This document shows, one piece after another, positions 45,186 to 53,886 of a stretch of DNA of 64,000 nucleotides (the first letter of the stretch is position 1; the number at the start of each line of letters is the position of its first letter). This stretch comes from Shewanella nanhaiensis. GTDB taxonomy: Bacteria > Pseudomonadota > Gammaproteobacteria > Enterobacterales > Shewanellaceae. The stretch is from positions 248,001 to 312,000 of the forward strand of contig NZ_JAHZST010000006.1 in NCBI RefSeq assembly GCF_019457885.1, read 5' to 3'. The position numbers were made by a program, and so were the translations under genes. Below the pieces are notes generated by a model, which saw only the letters and a list, made by a program, of their open reading frames with translations, searched no databases and had not been told where the DNA came from.

Positions 45186-46253
45186 TTACTGGCTAATTTC
45201 CAGATAGGTTTGATCAGATATTTGTGTCCATGGACGTGTTATCTCTTGATAACGTTCCTGTGACTCGATGATCGCTTTTGTAAGCGGGTCTTGCTGTTTG
45301 AACTGCTCTATTAAATCGTTATTGGCTTGTTGCAGCTTGAGCATGATGCTTGCTGGGAAGGTCTTTATCTGGATCTCTGGGTGCTCTTTCGCTATTTTTT
45401 CAAGGTTGATGGCGTTTTCATGCATCGATTGAGCATACATGTCATAGGCAGAAGCTCGCATGGCGATAGTTAAGATAGCTTGCAGATCGTTTGGCAGCGT
45501 ATTAAAGGCTTTCTCATTCACTAGAAACTGCAGCTCAGTCGCGGGTTCATGCCAGCCTGTGTAATAAAAGGGAGCAACCTTTTGAAAGCCCATGCGTAAG
45601 TCCAGTGATGGTCCTACCCACTCCAAAGCATCGATAGTATTTCGCTCAAGTGCAGTATATAGCTCACCTGCTGGGATATTGACTGGGCTTGCACCTAGTT
45701 TAGATATCACCTCTCCGGCAAAACCTGGGATCCGCATCTTAAGGCCTTGCAGATCATCTACCGACTTGATCTCTTTACGAAACCAGCCACCCATTTGATT
45801 ACCAGTATTGCCACCCGGGAAGGAGAGGAGTCCATAGGGCCCGTAGACCTCCTGCATTAGCTCCATGCCGCCGCCATAGTAAAACCAAGCGTACTGTTCG
45901 GTTGCGGTCATGCCAAAGGGTCTGGTTGTAAAGAACATGGTTTTGAGATCTTTTCCCTTCCAATAATAGGAAGCTGAGTGGCCCATCTGATATTGTCCTG
46001 CTCGAACCATATCGAAGATGCCTAGAGGGGCTTTGTGTTTATTTTTGGAATCAATAGAGATAATTAGGCGGCCGTTAGACATCTCTTTAACCCGCTGTGC
46101 CATGCTTTTCACTGTGTCGCCAAATACTGGAAAATCCTTTGGCCAGGTTTCAGCTAATCGCCAGCGATAGGTTTTCTTTTCATCAGCGATTGAGTTGCTA
46201 GATGCTAAAAGTAGCGTTGAGATAATGAGTGTCGCAGATAGGAGTTTGAACAT
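45186..46253 (-). CDS. dctP: TRAP transporter substrate-binding protein (TakP-like)
   Basis: A 355-residue periplasmic protein, signal peptide 1-23 (NSIA-DE). WPKDFPVFGDTVKSMAQRV, GGNTGNQMGGWFRKEI and EWVGPSLDLRMGFQKVAPFYYTGWHEP are what I recall of the subgroup that binds 2-oxo acids or mannitol/chloroaromatic-type solutes; the Arg of MRIPG, needed for carboxylate binding in DctP proteins, is present. The solute is thus an organic acid, most likely a 2-oxo acid, though not certain. First gene of the operon; the 366-base region to the divergent kinase contains no ORF. Confidence 0.9.
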   Translation of the reverse strand: MFKLLSATLIISTLLLASSNSIADEKKTYRWRLAETWPKDFPVFGDTVKSMAQRVKEMSNGRLIISIDSKNKHKAPLGIFDMVRAGQYQMGHSASYYWKGKDLKTMFFTTRPFGMTATEQYAWFYYGGGMELMQEVYGPYGLLSFPGGNTGNQMGGWFRKEIKSVDDLQGLKMRIPGFAGEVISKLGASPVNIPAGELYTALERNTIDALEWVGPSLDLRMGFQKVAPFYYTGWHEPATELQFLVNEKAFNTLPNDLQAILTIAMRASAYDMYAQSMHENAINLEKIAKEHPEIQIKTFPASIMLKLQQANNDLIEQFKQQDPLTKAIIESQERYQEITRPWTQISDQTYLEISQ

Positions 46254-46619
46254 CTTGGTGTCCCATAATCAAATTAGTGAACTGCCAAGTTAGTTATTTT
46301 TTTAAAGGCTAGATATTCGTTTTACTACTGAGCCATCTAAGGGTTTTTACGTAGTTGTTCTTAGTTTTTCTCGTAATGTTCCCTCTGTCTAAGCCTCTTT
46401 AATCGGATTGAGCATAGAAAAGACAAATTTTTTATAGATAAAACTCAACTGGCTTATCATTTTTTAAAACAATAATTTACCTTTCTGTAACATTGCTCTG
46501 CGGTATTTGTTAGTGCTGAAATATCACTCTGTAAAATCGGGTTAGGTTGAAATTTACTCTGGCTAGTGCACTAATATTAAGACAATAACAAAATAAAAAT
46601 ATTTCAATGGGACCCAGTT

Positions 46620-48002
46620 TTGGACTTCAAACAGAAGATTATTGCACTCAGTATTCTTCCGCTAGTGCTCTCAATGCTGATTATTGTTTTGGCGTTACAT
46701 TATCAATCTGAACTCTTATCGGAGCAGAGTGGGGCATCTTATCGAGAGAAGATCCTTGAGTTAAGAAAGCAGCAGCTGCAATCAAATATCGAGCTAGCGA
46801 TGGGAGCGATTAGCCATATTTATCAGACTGCCAGTGAGGAGGACTTGCTTGCCCAGAAGCAGGTTGCTGAGATCCTTAATACCTTGCAACACGGCGATGA
46901 TGGCTACTTTTTCGTTTATAGCGACAGAGGCGTCAATATTGTTCATCCTCGTCAGCCTTATCGTGTCGGCAAAGATCTATGGGATTGGGTTGATGTGTCC
47001 GGTAATCCCTTAATTCAGATCTTGATCTCCAATGCGCAGCAAGGGGGCGGTTTTCATGAATATCTGTGGGAGAAGCCTTCAACGGGGTTACTGGCTAAGA
47101 AGCTTGCTTACTCTGTCATGTTGGATAAATGGCGTTGGATGGTAGGAACTGGGATCTATATTGATGATATAGACCGAGATGTCGTGACGCTACAAAATGA
47201 GATTAATGGATATATTAATCAGACATTTGTAGTTATTTTTGTGTTAACGGTTGCTGGTGTTGTGGTGGTGTTTTTTTCCGGTCTTTTTCTGCAGGCAAGC
47301 GAGAGGAAATTGGCTGATGTAAAGCTTAAAGCCCTGACTAACCGTATTGTCGATACCCAGGAGGTTGAGCGTCAACGGGTCTCTAGAGAGCTACATGATG
47401 GCATTATTCAGATGTTAGTCTCGACAAAGTACGTGGTTGAAAATGCTATTTTTAGATTGGATAAAGGGGAGGTAGCCACTAAGGAGTTGACCCAATGTGA
47501 GCAGTATTTAGATGCGACGATTAATGATGTGCGTCGAATATCTAGGGATCTGCATCCAAACTTACTAGAGGATCATGGTTTATCTGCTGCGCTCTCGGCG
47601 TTAATTGAAGACTATCGAAATAGACTCAATATCGATATCGCTTTTGAGCCTCTTGCCATTAATAAATTACTTCCCAGCGATGCAAGAACGACCCTGTACC
47701 GTATTGCACAAGAGGCACTGACTAATATTGAGCGCCATGCTCATGCTACAAAAGTCACAGTAAAAGTTAAGGTTAATGACGCTTGGTTTATTCTCTCAAT
47801 CTCTGACAATGGAGCTGGTTTTGATACGCAGAAGTTAAGCCGGAATAAATCTCCATTTGTTGGAATTGGACTGAGAAATATGGCGGAGCGTATTAGCTAC
47901 TTTAATGGCAGGCTCGATATTTACAGCGCGTCATCGGGGACTAAAGTCGTGGCCAAACTACCCAAAAAACTACTCAAATACAGTAATTCAGAGAAGAGGT
48001 AG
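46620..48002 (+). CDS. Cache-domain sensor kinase, NarX-like (HisKA_3)
   Basis: A 460-residue membrane kinase: N-terminal helix, periplasmic Cache domain (DDGYFFVYSDRGVNIVHP, WRWMVGTGIYIDDID), second helix about 200-220, then HisKA_3 with phospho-acceptor in RELHDGIIQ and an ATPase domain (ALTNIERHAHAT, DNGAGFD). Cache domains of this type usually bind small carboxylates. The start is TTG at 46620, with GGGA upstream; there is no in-frame ATG nearby. It is divergent from the TRAP operon and forms a pair with the next gene, so it likely senses the same organic acid and controls its uptake. Confidence 0.87.
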   Translation: MDFKQKIIALSILPLVLSMLIIVLALHYQSELLSEQSGASYREKILELRKQQLQSNIELAMGAISHIYQTASEEDLLAQKQVAEILNTLQHGDDGYFFVYSDRGVNIVHPRQPYRVGKDLWDWVDVSGNPLIQILISNAQQGGGFHEYLWEKPSTGLLAKKLAYSVMLDKWRWMVGTGIYIDDIDRDVVTLQNEINGYINQTFVVIFVLTVAGVVVVFFSGLFLQASERKLADVKLKALTNRIVDTQEVERQRVSRELHDGIIQMLVSTKYVVENAIFRLDKGEVATKELTQCEQYLDATINDVRRISRDLHPNLLEDHGLSAALSALIEDYRNRLNIDIAFEPLAINKLLPSDARTTLYRIAQEALTNIERHAHATKVTVKVKVNDAWFILSISDNGAGFDTQKLSRNKSPFVGIGLRNMAERISYFNGRLDIYSASSGTKVVAKLPKKLLKYSNSEKR

Positions 48003-48005
48003 CCG

Positions 48006-48626
48006 ATGCGAATTTTTATTGTGGACGATCATCCGATCTTTAGAGAGGGGTTAATTGCCCGCTTATCTATGGATGATGACTTTGTCATTGTTGGCCAAGC
48101 TGCAAATGGTAAAGAAGCCCTTGAGAAGATGCCTAATCTAATGCCCGATATTGTGTTGATGGACATCAGTATGCCTGAGATGAATGGCATGGATGCAGCG
48201 GAGATTTTTAAAGATAAGTTTCCCGAGATTAAAATATTAATCCTGAGTATGCATGATGATAAGGAGTATGTGTTGAGCGTACTTAATCGTGGAGTGAGAG
48301 GCTATGCCCTTAAAGATATCAGTGCCGCTGAGATGTTCTATGCCTTACGGGTTATTCATAATGGTGGTATCTATTACAGTCGAGCTATTTCAGATCTCTT
48401 AGTCCAGAGTAGTCAGGAACCGGATAAAAATACGGTATTAACCACCAGAGAGCAGACTGTGCTTCGTTTGCTGGCTTCTGGATTGAATAATAAGGAGCTC
48501 GCTCGAGAGCTCGATATTAGTGTTCGCACCATAGAGACACATAGGCGAAATATTAAAGACAAGTTAGCCATTAAAACCAGTGCGGGCCTAGTGCGTTACG
48601 CGATTGATCACGGGCTTGATGGTTAA
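48006..48626 (+). CDS. LuxR/NarL-family response regulator
   Basis: A 206-residue regulator: receiver with D7/D8, phospho-acceptor Asp53 (VLMDISMP) and a C-terminal LuxR helix-turn-helix (LTTREQTVLRLLASGLNNKELARELDISVRTIETHRRNIKDKL). It begins three bases after the kinase gene. Its end overlaps the convergent cupin gene by four bases. Likely targets: the TRAP/porin operon and perhaps the aldolase operon. Confidence 0.92.
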   Translation: MRIFIVDDHPIFREGLIARLSMDDDFVIVGQAANGKEALEKMPNLMPDIVLMDISMPEMNGMDAAEIFKDKFPEIKILILSMHDDKEYVLSVLNRGVRGYALKDISAAEMFYALRVIHNGGIYYSRAISDLLVQSSQEPDKNTVLTTREQTVLRLLASGLNNKELARELDISVRTIETHRRNIKDKLAIKTSAGLVRYAIDHGLDG

Positions 48627-48997
48627 TCCTCTTTAATAAACTCTTGTCCTGGTTGCCAGTCGATATAGACGCTGTCTTTCTCCTCCATGTAAGGCGCTTT
48701 AACGAAGACAGATTTGAAGTTTTTATCGCTCTCATTACGGAACAGGTGTGACTCTCCTGGCTCACAACGTAGGTAATCTCCCTCTTTTATCAAGACTCGA
48801 ACACCATCAACATAGACGGCACATTCGCCTTCGAGGACCAAGAAAGACTCCTCCTGTTTCACATGTTTGTGACAAGGGTGAGCTTCGCCTGGCGTGATCA
48901 CCACAATACCGAAATCGACTCTTGGGCCATTGGTGACATATTTAGGGCCATATTCGCCAAATCGATAGTCGTGCTCAGATTCATTCGTTAAATACAT
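48623..48997 (-). CDS. Cupin-fold protein
   Basis: A 124-residue single-domain cupin. The metal motif G-x5-HxH-x3-E-x6-G appears as GEAHPCHKHVKQEESFLVLEG, and the second motif as GDYLRCEPGESHLFRNESD. Small cupins beside sugar kinases and aldolases often act as isomerases or epimerases (for example lyxose isomerase), but many are dioxygenases or unknown. Last gene in the same direction as the kinase and aldolase, 61 bases after the kinase. Confidence 0.85.
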   Translation of the reverse strand: MYLTNESEHDYRFGEYGPKYVTNGPRVDFGIVVITPGEAHPCHKHVKQEESFLVLEGECAVYVDGVRVLIKEGDYLRCEPGESHLFRNESDKNFKSVFVKAPYMEEKDSVYIDWQPGQEFIKED

Positions 48998-49058
48998 AGC
49001 TGTTCCTACTCACGTTAAGTTTTATATTGTGTCGATAACTTTCTTATACTCGCTGGTA

Positions 49059-50636
49059 TTACAATCCCGGTGCTTGCCACATGGAGGTGGTTAGTCCTTT
49101 ATCGACTAAGCCTAACTCCTGCTGATAAACTTCTAGCCAGCGCTGCTTCAGCTCTTGGTAGCGCTGGAAGTTATCCCTATTTGGTTGGTACTCTTTCTCC
49201 CAAGTCACTAACTCATTTGCCGCCGATCTCATATCCTTATAGACGCCAATTCCCACGCCAGCGGCCATTGCAGCCCCCAGTGCGGTGGCTTCTTTCACTT
49301 TAGGAATTTTGACCTTTTTCCCTGTCACATCAGCCAAAATTTGTGGCCAGAGTGTGCCTTTACTCGCGCCGCCAGCAAACACTAATGTATCACTATTTGA
49401 ACTAATTTCATTGGCGGTGAAGTCATGTATCTTCTCTAAGTTGATGGCTGATACGATACAGGCGTTCTCCTCTAAGCTTCGAAATAGGCAGGCGGGGCCG
49501 CTCTTTTCAGGATCCAGAGAGAGGTTGATAAATGAGGGAGCCGCGTGATACCAGTTGCCGTAGTTCATGGCATCGGAAAATACTGGGATGATATCGTGGG
49601 AGCCGACGGGGACGTCGCAGGCCATCTCTTCAAGAAGCTCGTAGGTATCGATACCACGGCGCTGCGCTTCTAACTGCTCAAGTTTACAGAAGGTATCCCT
49701 AAACCAGCGCATCACTAAACCGCTAAAGAAGGTGATCCCCTCGGCTTGAGACAAACCAGGAATAACATGAGGATTAACGCGAATAGACATATCCTTAGGT
49801 GGGGTTGTGGTGGCTGGAATATTGACCACCTGCTGCCAAAAGCTGCCGCCTAGCACTGCCATATCGCCTAGATTGACCACTCCAAGACCTGCCGCGCCGA
49901 GCTGTACATCACCGCCGCCCATTACCACTGCCGTTCCTGCTGCAAGTCCTGTTTGCTCTGCAGCGTATTGAGTAACACCTCCAATTCGGGTGCCTGTTTC
50001 ATGTACAGTGGGGAAAATGGTATCGGTGACACCAACCTCTAAGGCCATTTGAGGTTGCCACTGGCGCTTTGACAGTGAAAAGATCCCTGTCGTGCCTGCA
50101 TTTGATGGCTCAGTTGCGATAACGCCACTGAGTTTGGCCAAGATCCAATCACTGAGCATGGCTACAGTGTGCATTTGCTCATAGATCTCTGGGTGGTGCT
50201 CCTTAAGCCACAGGATTCTTGGTAATGCTCCTAGGGCAAAGGTTTGTCCTGATTGCCGGTAATACTCTATCTCAATATCTGAGATGGCACTTTTTAGCGC
50301 CTTTACCTGCTGAGCAGCTCTGGCATCGACATTAGCCACAGCCCAGATCTCGTTTCCCTCTTTGTCAAAGAGTACTATGCCTTCTCGCATGCTGGTGGCT
50401 GAAATTGAGACTATCTGCTCGGGAGTGATGTTGGCATCTGTTATTACATGTTGAATGCAGCGACAAAGGAGGGCCCAGTTTTGCTCGCAATCGAAGCCCA
50501 TAGAGTGCTCAACCCCCTCCTCTTCGAGATGTGACCACTCCTCCTGACCGACCGAAATTTGCTGGCCCTGAAGGTCGAATAGCACTGCTCTACCGCTTCC
50601 TGTTCCTGCATCGATGGCTAACAGATATTTATCCAT
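49059..50636 (-). CDS. FGGY-family sugar kinase, close to LsrK (autoinducer-2 kinase)
   Basis: About 526 residues, size of E. coli LsrK (530). The start YLLAIDAGTGSGRAVLFDLQ, SATSMREGIVLFDKEG, ANVDARAA, DPSNAGTTG-like EPSNAGTTGIFSL, VMGGGDVQLGAAGLGVV, VRNPHVIPG-like RVNPHVIPGLSQAE, NYGNWYHAAPSFINLSLD and the end GLVDKGLTTSMWQAPGL follow my memory of LsrK along the whole length. LsrK phosphorylates the linear form of autoinducer-2. None of lsrA-G or lsrR is nearby; a TRAP transporter and an aldolase are, so the true substrate may be another 5-deoxy or keto sugar. The ATG at 50636 is chosen for its AAGGAG site. Confidence 0.85.
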   Translation of the reverse strand: MDKYLLAIDAGTGSGRAVLFDLQGQQISVGQEEWSHLEEEGVEHSMGFDCEQNWALLCRCIQHVITDANITPEQIVSISATSMREGIVLFDKEGNEIWAVANVDARAAQQVKALKSAISDIEIEYYRQSGQTFALGALPRILWLKEHHPEIYEQMHTVAMLSDWILAKLSGVIATEPSNAGTTGIFSLSKRQWQPQMALEVGVTDTIFPTVHETGTRIGGVTQYAAEQTGLAAGTAVVMGGGDVQLGAAGLGVVNLGDMAVLGGSFWQQVVNIPATTTPPKDMSIRVNPHVIPGLSQAEGITFFSGLVMRWFRDTFCKLEQLEAQRRGIDTYELLEEMACDVPVGSHDIIPVFSDAMNYGNWYHAAPSFINLSLDPEKSGPACLFRSLEENACIVSAINLEKIHDFTANEISSNSDTLVFAGGASKGTLWPQILADVTGKKVKIPKVKEATALGAAMAAGVGIGVYKDMRSAANELVTWEKEYQPNRDNFQRYQELKQRWLEVYQQELGLVDKGLTTSMWQAPGL

Positions 50637-50681
50637 GTTCATCTCCTTATGCTGCTTCTTATGGGCTTTGCCACTTTTTTT

Positions 50682-50709
50682 GGGGGGGAATTTATCTATG
50701 CTTCCCCCC
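50682..50709 (-). promoter_or_regulatory. Stem-loop between aldolase and kinase genes
   Basis: GGGGGGAA and TTCCCCCC can pair around eleven bases; it overlaps the last frame-free bases before the kinase ribosome site. It is followed by CAAAAAAA on the minus strand, not by T residues, so it is more likely an mRNA stabiliser or translational control element than a terminator. Confidence 0.5.
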
Positions 50710-50723
50710 TCACACATGTTTAT

Positions 50724-52439
50724 CTAGACTGAGACAGGCTCCTCGCTTGGGAGGTACTCCTTAGACAACATCATCTTGATGGCACTCGTTAGATTGAAAA
50801 TTGCTGACTCTTGATTGTCATCTTGCTCGTTTTTATTGGGCAACTGACAGCTAAGGGCAAGTACTTTTATTGTGTCACTGCTCATTACCGGGAGAGCGTT
50901 ATGGTTGACACAAAGGACTGTTGGGGAGAGGCCATGCTCTAAAAATACCTCACAGGTATTGATTAATAACTGGTTGGCTGAGTTGTCATCTAGACAGATC
51001 AAGTTATCCAAACCACCAAAATCAATAATCGCGGTTTCAGCAGCTTCCTGGCACTTATCTAGCGTATCGAAATCTTGCTCATGATTAAGCTCGATGACAT
51101 TGGCTCCCAGTGAGGTGAGCTCAGCAACTAGGGCTTGCCTCACATCATCACTGCCTGAGGTCACTATGATGACTTTACCAAGCAGAGGTGTGTTTTTGCT
51201 GGCGGCTTTTTTAAGTTTGGCTTGCTCAAGCTCCCAATATTCAACCTCAAATATCTCCTGTGCACTGAGCGCCTGATATTGACTTATCTGCTGGGCTGTC
51301 AGGATCGCATCAAAAGTGTGACTGGTAATATCCTCTATGATGAGTGCCTCTTTCACTGTTTTTCCGAAAGAAATCGCCGCCTTTCCCTGCCAAATAGCGA
51401 AATTAGGGGCGTAGTTGAGCATGGTTTGACCCTGTTGATAGGACCCGAAGTACTCAATATACTGACTGGCGTATTCGCTTAAATCTGTTTCAAAATCTTC
51501 ACCTAATATCACAGGTATCCGCTTAGTACGGATAACGTGATCCGGAGTTAAAGGTCCACGTGTGGCAATATCGTTAAGCTTAGGATGACTGGCCATATGG
51601 CAAGAGGGGAGGGAGCTATTGAGTAGGGCGACTTGTGCAGCTCCCTTTTGTGCTGAAACTAATTTGCGGATCTGAGCTAGCTCGATTAGATCGATACTGA
51701 TCTCCTGCTCTGGGTACCCACTGGGTTCATGACCAGTGCTCTCCTCAATGGCTTCCGATTTTAGACAAAGTTTAGCTTCAATAAACTGCTCAGCCTCCGT
51801 GACTAAGTCGATGGTTTTCTCGTAAGCGACCTTAGCATCATCACTAAAGGTAAATAGGCCATGGTTCATCAACACTAATCCCTCTATCGATTGCCACTCC
51901 AGCTCCTGTGTCATCTCATACACAAGTTTAGCCAGTGCAAACCCTGGCATGACGTAAGGGATAACAAATACCCGTTTGCCAAAGAGCTCTTGGAGCATCC
52001 CTTCACCGTCTGGCGTATTTGTTAAGGTCACTATGGCATCGGCATGGGTATGATCAACATAGGCAAAGGGGATGATGGCGTGAAGAATTGCTTCTACCGA
52101 TGGGTTAGGCGCACTGGGATCTGTCATCGCTGCGCGTTGGTACTTTACCATGTCGCTATCACTGAGCTCTTTTAGCCCTGCCATTTTAAGCAGCACATCC
52201 ATTTTTACTGGAGCAAACCCTCCAGCTTCAATGGTTTCTAGATCCCAACCACTGCCTTTTACGTAGAGAATCTCTTCTGTCTCACCGAACAGATTGGTGA
52301 TTTGAGTTTTGACCGAAGTATTACCACCACCGTGGAGCACAAGTGCGGGTTCTTGTCCGAGAAGGCGCGAGGTATAAACCCTAAGTGCTAACGGGGTATT
52401 GAGTTGTTCTGCTATCTCATTTTGCCACAAGCTGTGCAT
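50724..52439 (-). CDS. Class II aldolase fused to a degenerate short-chain dehydrogenase domain
   Basis: A 571-residue protein. Residues 1-225 are a class II aldolase (HGGGNTSVK phosphate loop, YVKGSGWDL, zinc ligands His130 and His132 in DHTHAD, and His193 in MNHGLFTF). Residues about 400-560 have the strand order of a short-chain dehydrogenase but lack its catalytic features: the nucleotide loop reads VTSGSDDVRQAL instead of TGxxxGIG and there is no YxxxK. Intact fusions of this kind (RhaEW type, about 700 residues) cleave rhamnulose 1-phosphate and oxidise lactaldehyde; this one is shorter and probably keeps only the aldolase. It is first in the operon with the LsrK-like kinase. GGAAGGG precedes the ATG. 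Confidence 0.85.
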   Translation of the reverse strand: MHSLWQNEIAEQLNTPLALRVYTSRLLGQEPALVLHGGGNTSVKTQITNLFGETEEILYVKGSGWDLETIEAGGFAPVKMDVLLKMAGLKELSDSDMVKYQRAAMTDPSAPNPSVEAILHAIIPFAYVDHTHADAIVTLTNTPDGEGMLQELFGKRVFVIPYVMPGFALAKLVYEMTQELEWQSIEGLVLMNHGLFTFSDDAKVAYEKTIDLVTEAEQFIEAKLCLKSEAIEESTGHEPSGYPEQEISIDLIELAQIRKLVSAQKGAAQVALLNSSLPSCHMASHPKLNDIATRGPLTPDHVIRTKRIPVILGEDFETDLSEYASQYIEYFGSYQQGQTMLNYAPNFAIWQGKAAISFGKTVKEALIIEDITSHTFDAILTAQQISQYQALSAQEIFEVEYWELEQAKLKKAASKNTPLLGKVIIVTSGSDDVRQALVAELTSLGANVIELNHEQDFDTLDKCQEAAETAIIDFGGLDNLICLDDNSANQLLINTCEVFLEHGLSPTVLCVNHNALPVMSSDTIKVLALSCQLPNKNEQDDNQESAIFNLTSAIKMMLSKEYLPSEEPVSV

Positions 52440-52753
52440 GGTAAGCCCTTCCAGATAAAAGTGAGTTAGGTAAGTCGATATTGGTTAATAACATAGCACA
52501 CTCATTTAAAAAGTTAAGGCTATTAATGGGTTAGCTTTAGGTATTTATTAGCTAAACAATATCTTTAGTCTGGTATTTGTAGAAAGTTCTTTTATGACTC
52601 TAGAAAAGGTGTGTATCAAACTTGCAAATAGGTGTTGCAATTCTGCAACTGATTAACTCTTTGATTGGTAGTAAGTAAAGAGATCTCGACCTATTTGAAC
52701 GATAAAATCTTATTAGTGAGAATTATAACCAGCTGTTTTAATTGGAATGTATG

Positions 52754-52770
52754 TTGGCACATTTTATGTA
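52754..52770 (+). promoter_or_regulatory. Weak sigma54-type promoter candidate
   Basis: TTGGCAC, then five bases and ATGTA, against the -24/-12 consensus TTGGCAC-N5-TTGCA. The -24 half is exact, the -12 half has two mismatches. It lies about 65 bases before a secreted-protein gene that is followed by a sigma54 activator gene, which gives it some context. The other sequence of 52440-52834 shows a short hairpin (TTCGGC with GCCGAA, 52786-52807) and no gene. Confidence 0.3.
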
Positions 52771-52834
52771 ACTCCTGATACCCAGTTCGGCCAGTCGTAA
52801 AGCCGAAAGGTGTTCATCCAAATGGAGAGTTTAT

Positions 52835-53779
52835 ATGAAATATTTTAAGCTTTGGTTAGCATTAGTTAGCTTGTTGTCGAGTTCAGCCATTGCCAGTACT
52901 CACACATTATACGCTGGCCAATATCAGGAGATAGGGAGTGTTGAAACCACCTATATGGGGTTACTTTTAACGGTAGAAGCGACAATTACTGAGCCAGGTT
53001 GGTGTCTGGTAAAGTCCCACCTTTATGTTGGAGATACTGCACCTGAGAGTTCTTCACCCGGCCAATTTCCCTATAGTCATGATCTTGGTTGTAGTGTCTC
53101 AGATACCTATATGATCGATGTTTCGGCGAATGATCAATATGTGGCCTATCATGCAGAAGCAGTGGAAACAGCTTTTCCTATCGGCGGGGATCCCAATTTC
53201 ACTGTCGGTCCTGGTAGTGAGTCCTATTTTGAGGCGGCAATAGATGGAGGGGGAAGTTATCCAGCTTGGTGTATCGACCTCGCTCACAGTATTAGTTATG
53301 GAACCACTTATACAGATTGCGAGTTACGCTCTATCTTAGATGTGGATCTGCCTTGGGTCTATCTTCCTGAAAACCTACCTTATGTTCAGTGGATCATCAA
53401 TCAGGATTGGAGTGAATTACTGCCTGGTTCTAGCTGGCAAGACATTCAGGGAGCCCTATGGAAGTTGACGCAACCTACGCCTCCTGAAAATGCGGCAGGT
53501 GGGATTAACTGGAATGAAGAGAATGCATTAGCCATTGTGGATATGGCGATGATTGCTGTGGATGATTTTGGTGTTGGAGACACTCAATTATTAGTCATGC
53601 AATGTAAGAGTGGTAACACCCTTAAGCAGACAACCCTTATCGCTATTGGTATGTCTATAGAGGAGTTTTTTATTGCAGAGGAGACAGCTTGGTCTGCAGG
53701 TGATTCATTTTGGTATAACAGAAAAGGTAAGCAAATTGGCTGGGGGAGCTATTGGTTGGAGTTTAGGGAAACTGAATAA
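52835..53779 (+). CDS. Secreted protein of unknown function
   Basis: A 314-residue exported protein with signal peptide 1-20 (SSAIA-ST). It is rich in Trp, Tyr and acidic residues, with paired cysteines (WCLV, LGCS, WCID, DCEL). The middle (AWCIDLAHSISYGTTY, LPYVQWIINQDW, SWQDIQGALWKLT) recalls the core of surface thioester-type or PEP-CTERM-associated exoproteins, in which a WCxD and an xxQxAxW segment recur; this is a weak similarity. ATG after GGAGAG. It is directly upstream of a sigma54 activator. It could be an exopolysaccharide or matrix protein; no function is claimed. Confidence 0.7.
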   Translation: MKYFKLWLALVSLLSSSAIASTHTLYAGQYQEIGSVETTYMGLLLTVEATITEPGWCLVKSHLYVGDTAPESSSPGQFPYSHDLGCSVSDTYMIDVSANDQYVAYHAEAVETAFPIGGDPNFTVGPGSESYFEAAIDGGGSYPAWCIDLAHSISYGTTYTDCELRSILDVDLPWVYLPENLPYVQWIINQDWSELLPGSSWQDIQGALWKLTQPTPPENAAGGINWNEENALAIVDMAMIAVDDFGVGDTQLLVMQCKSGNTLKQTTLIAIGMSIEEFFIAEETAWSAGDSFWYNRKGKQIGWGSYWLEFRETE

Positions 53780-53886
53780 TCGTCTATCAGTGGATGATTT
53801 TATGATGAAGCCTATAGTTTTAAATACCGTTAAAAAGGCGAAACTGTCTCACGGCTGCTACACTATTAATAAAAAAGGTAGCAGCC

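Noticed and set aside
46254..46619. Possible sigma54 promoter before dctP
   Set aside because: TTGGCAG is present on the minus strand but the -12 element does not match at the required distance.
52786..52807. Hairpin with GTAAAGCCGAAAGG, considered as a c-di-GMP (GEMM) riboswitch
   Set aside because: Lacks the conserved first tetraloop/receptor segments of GEMM aptamers and is too short; only a simple stem is supported.
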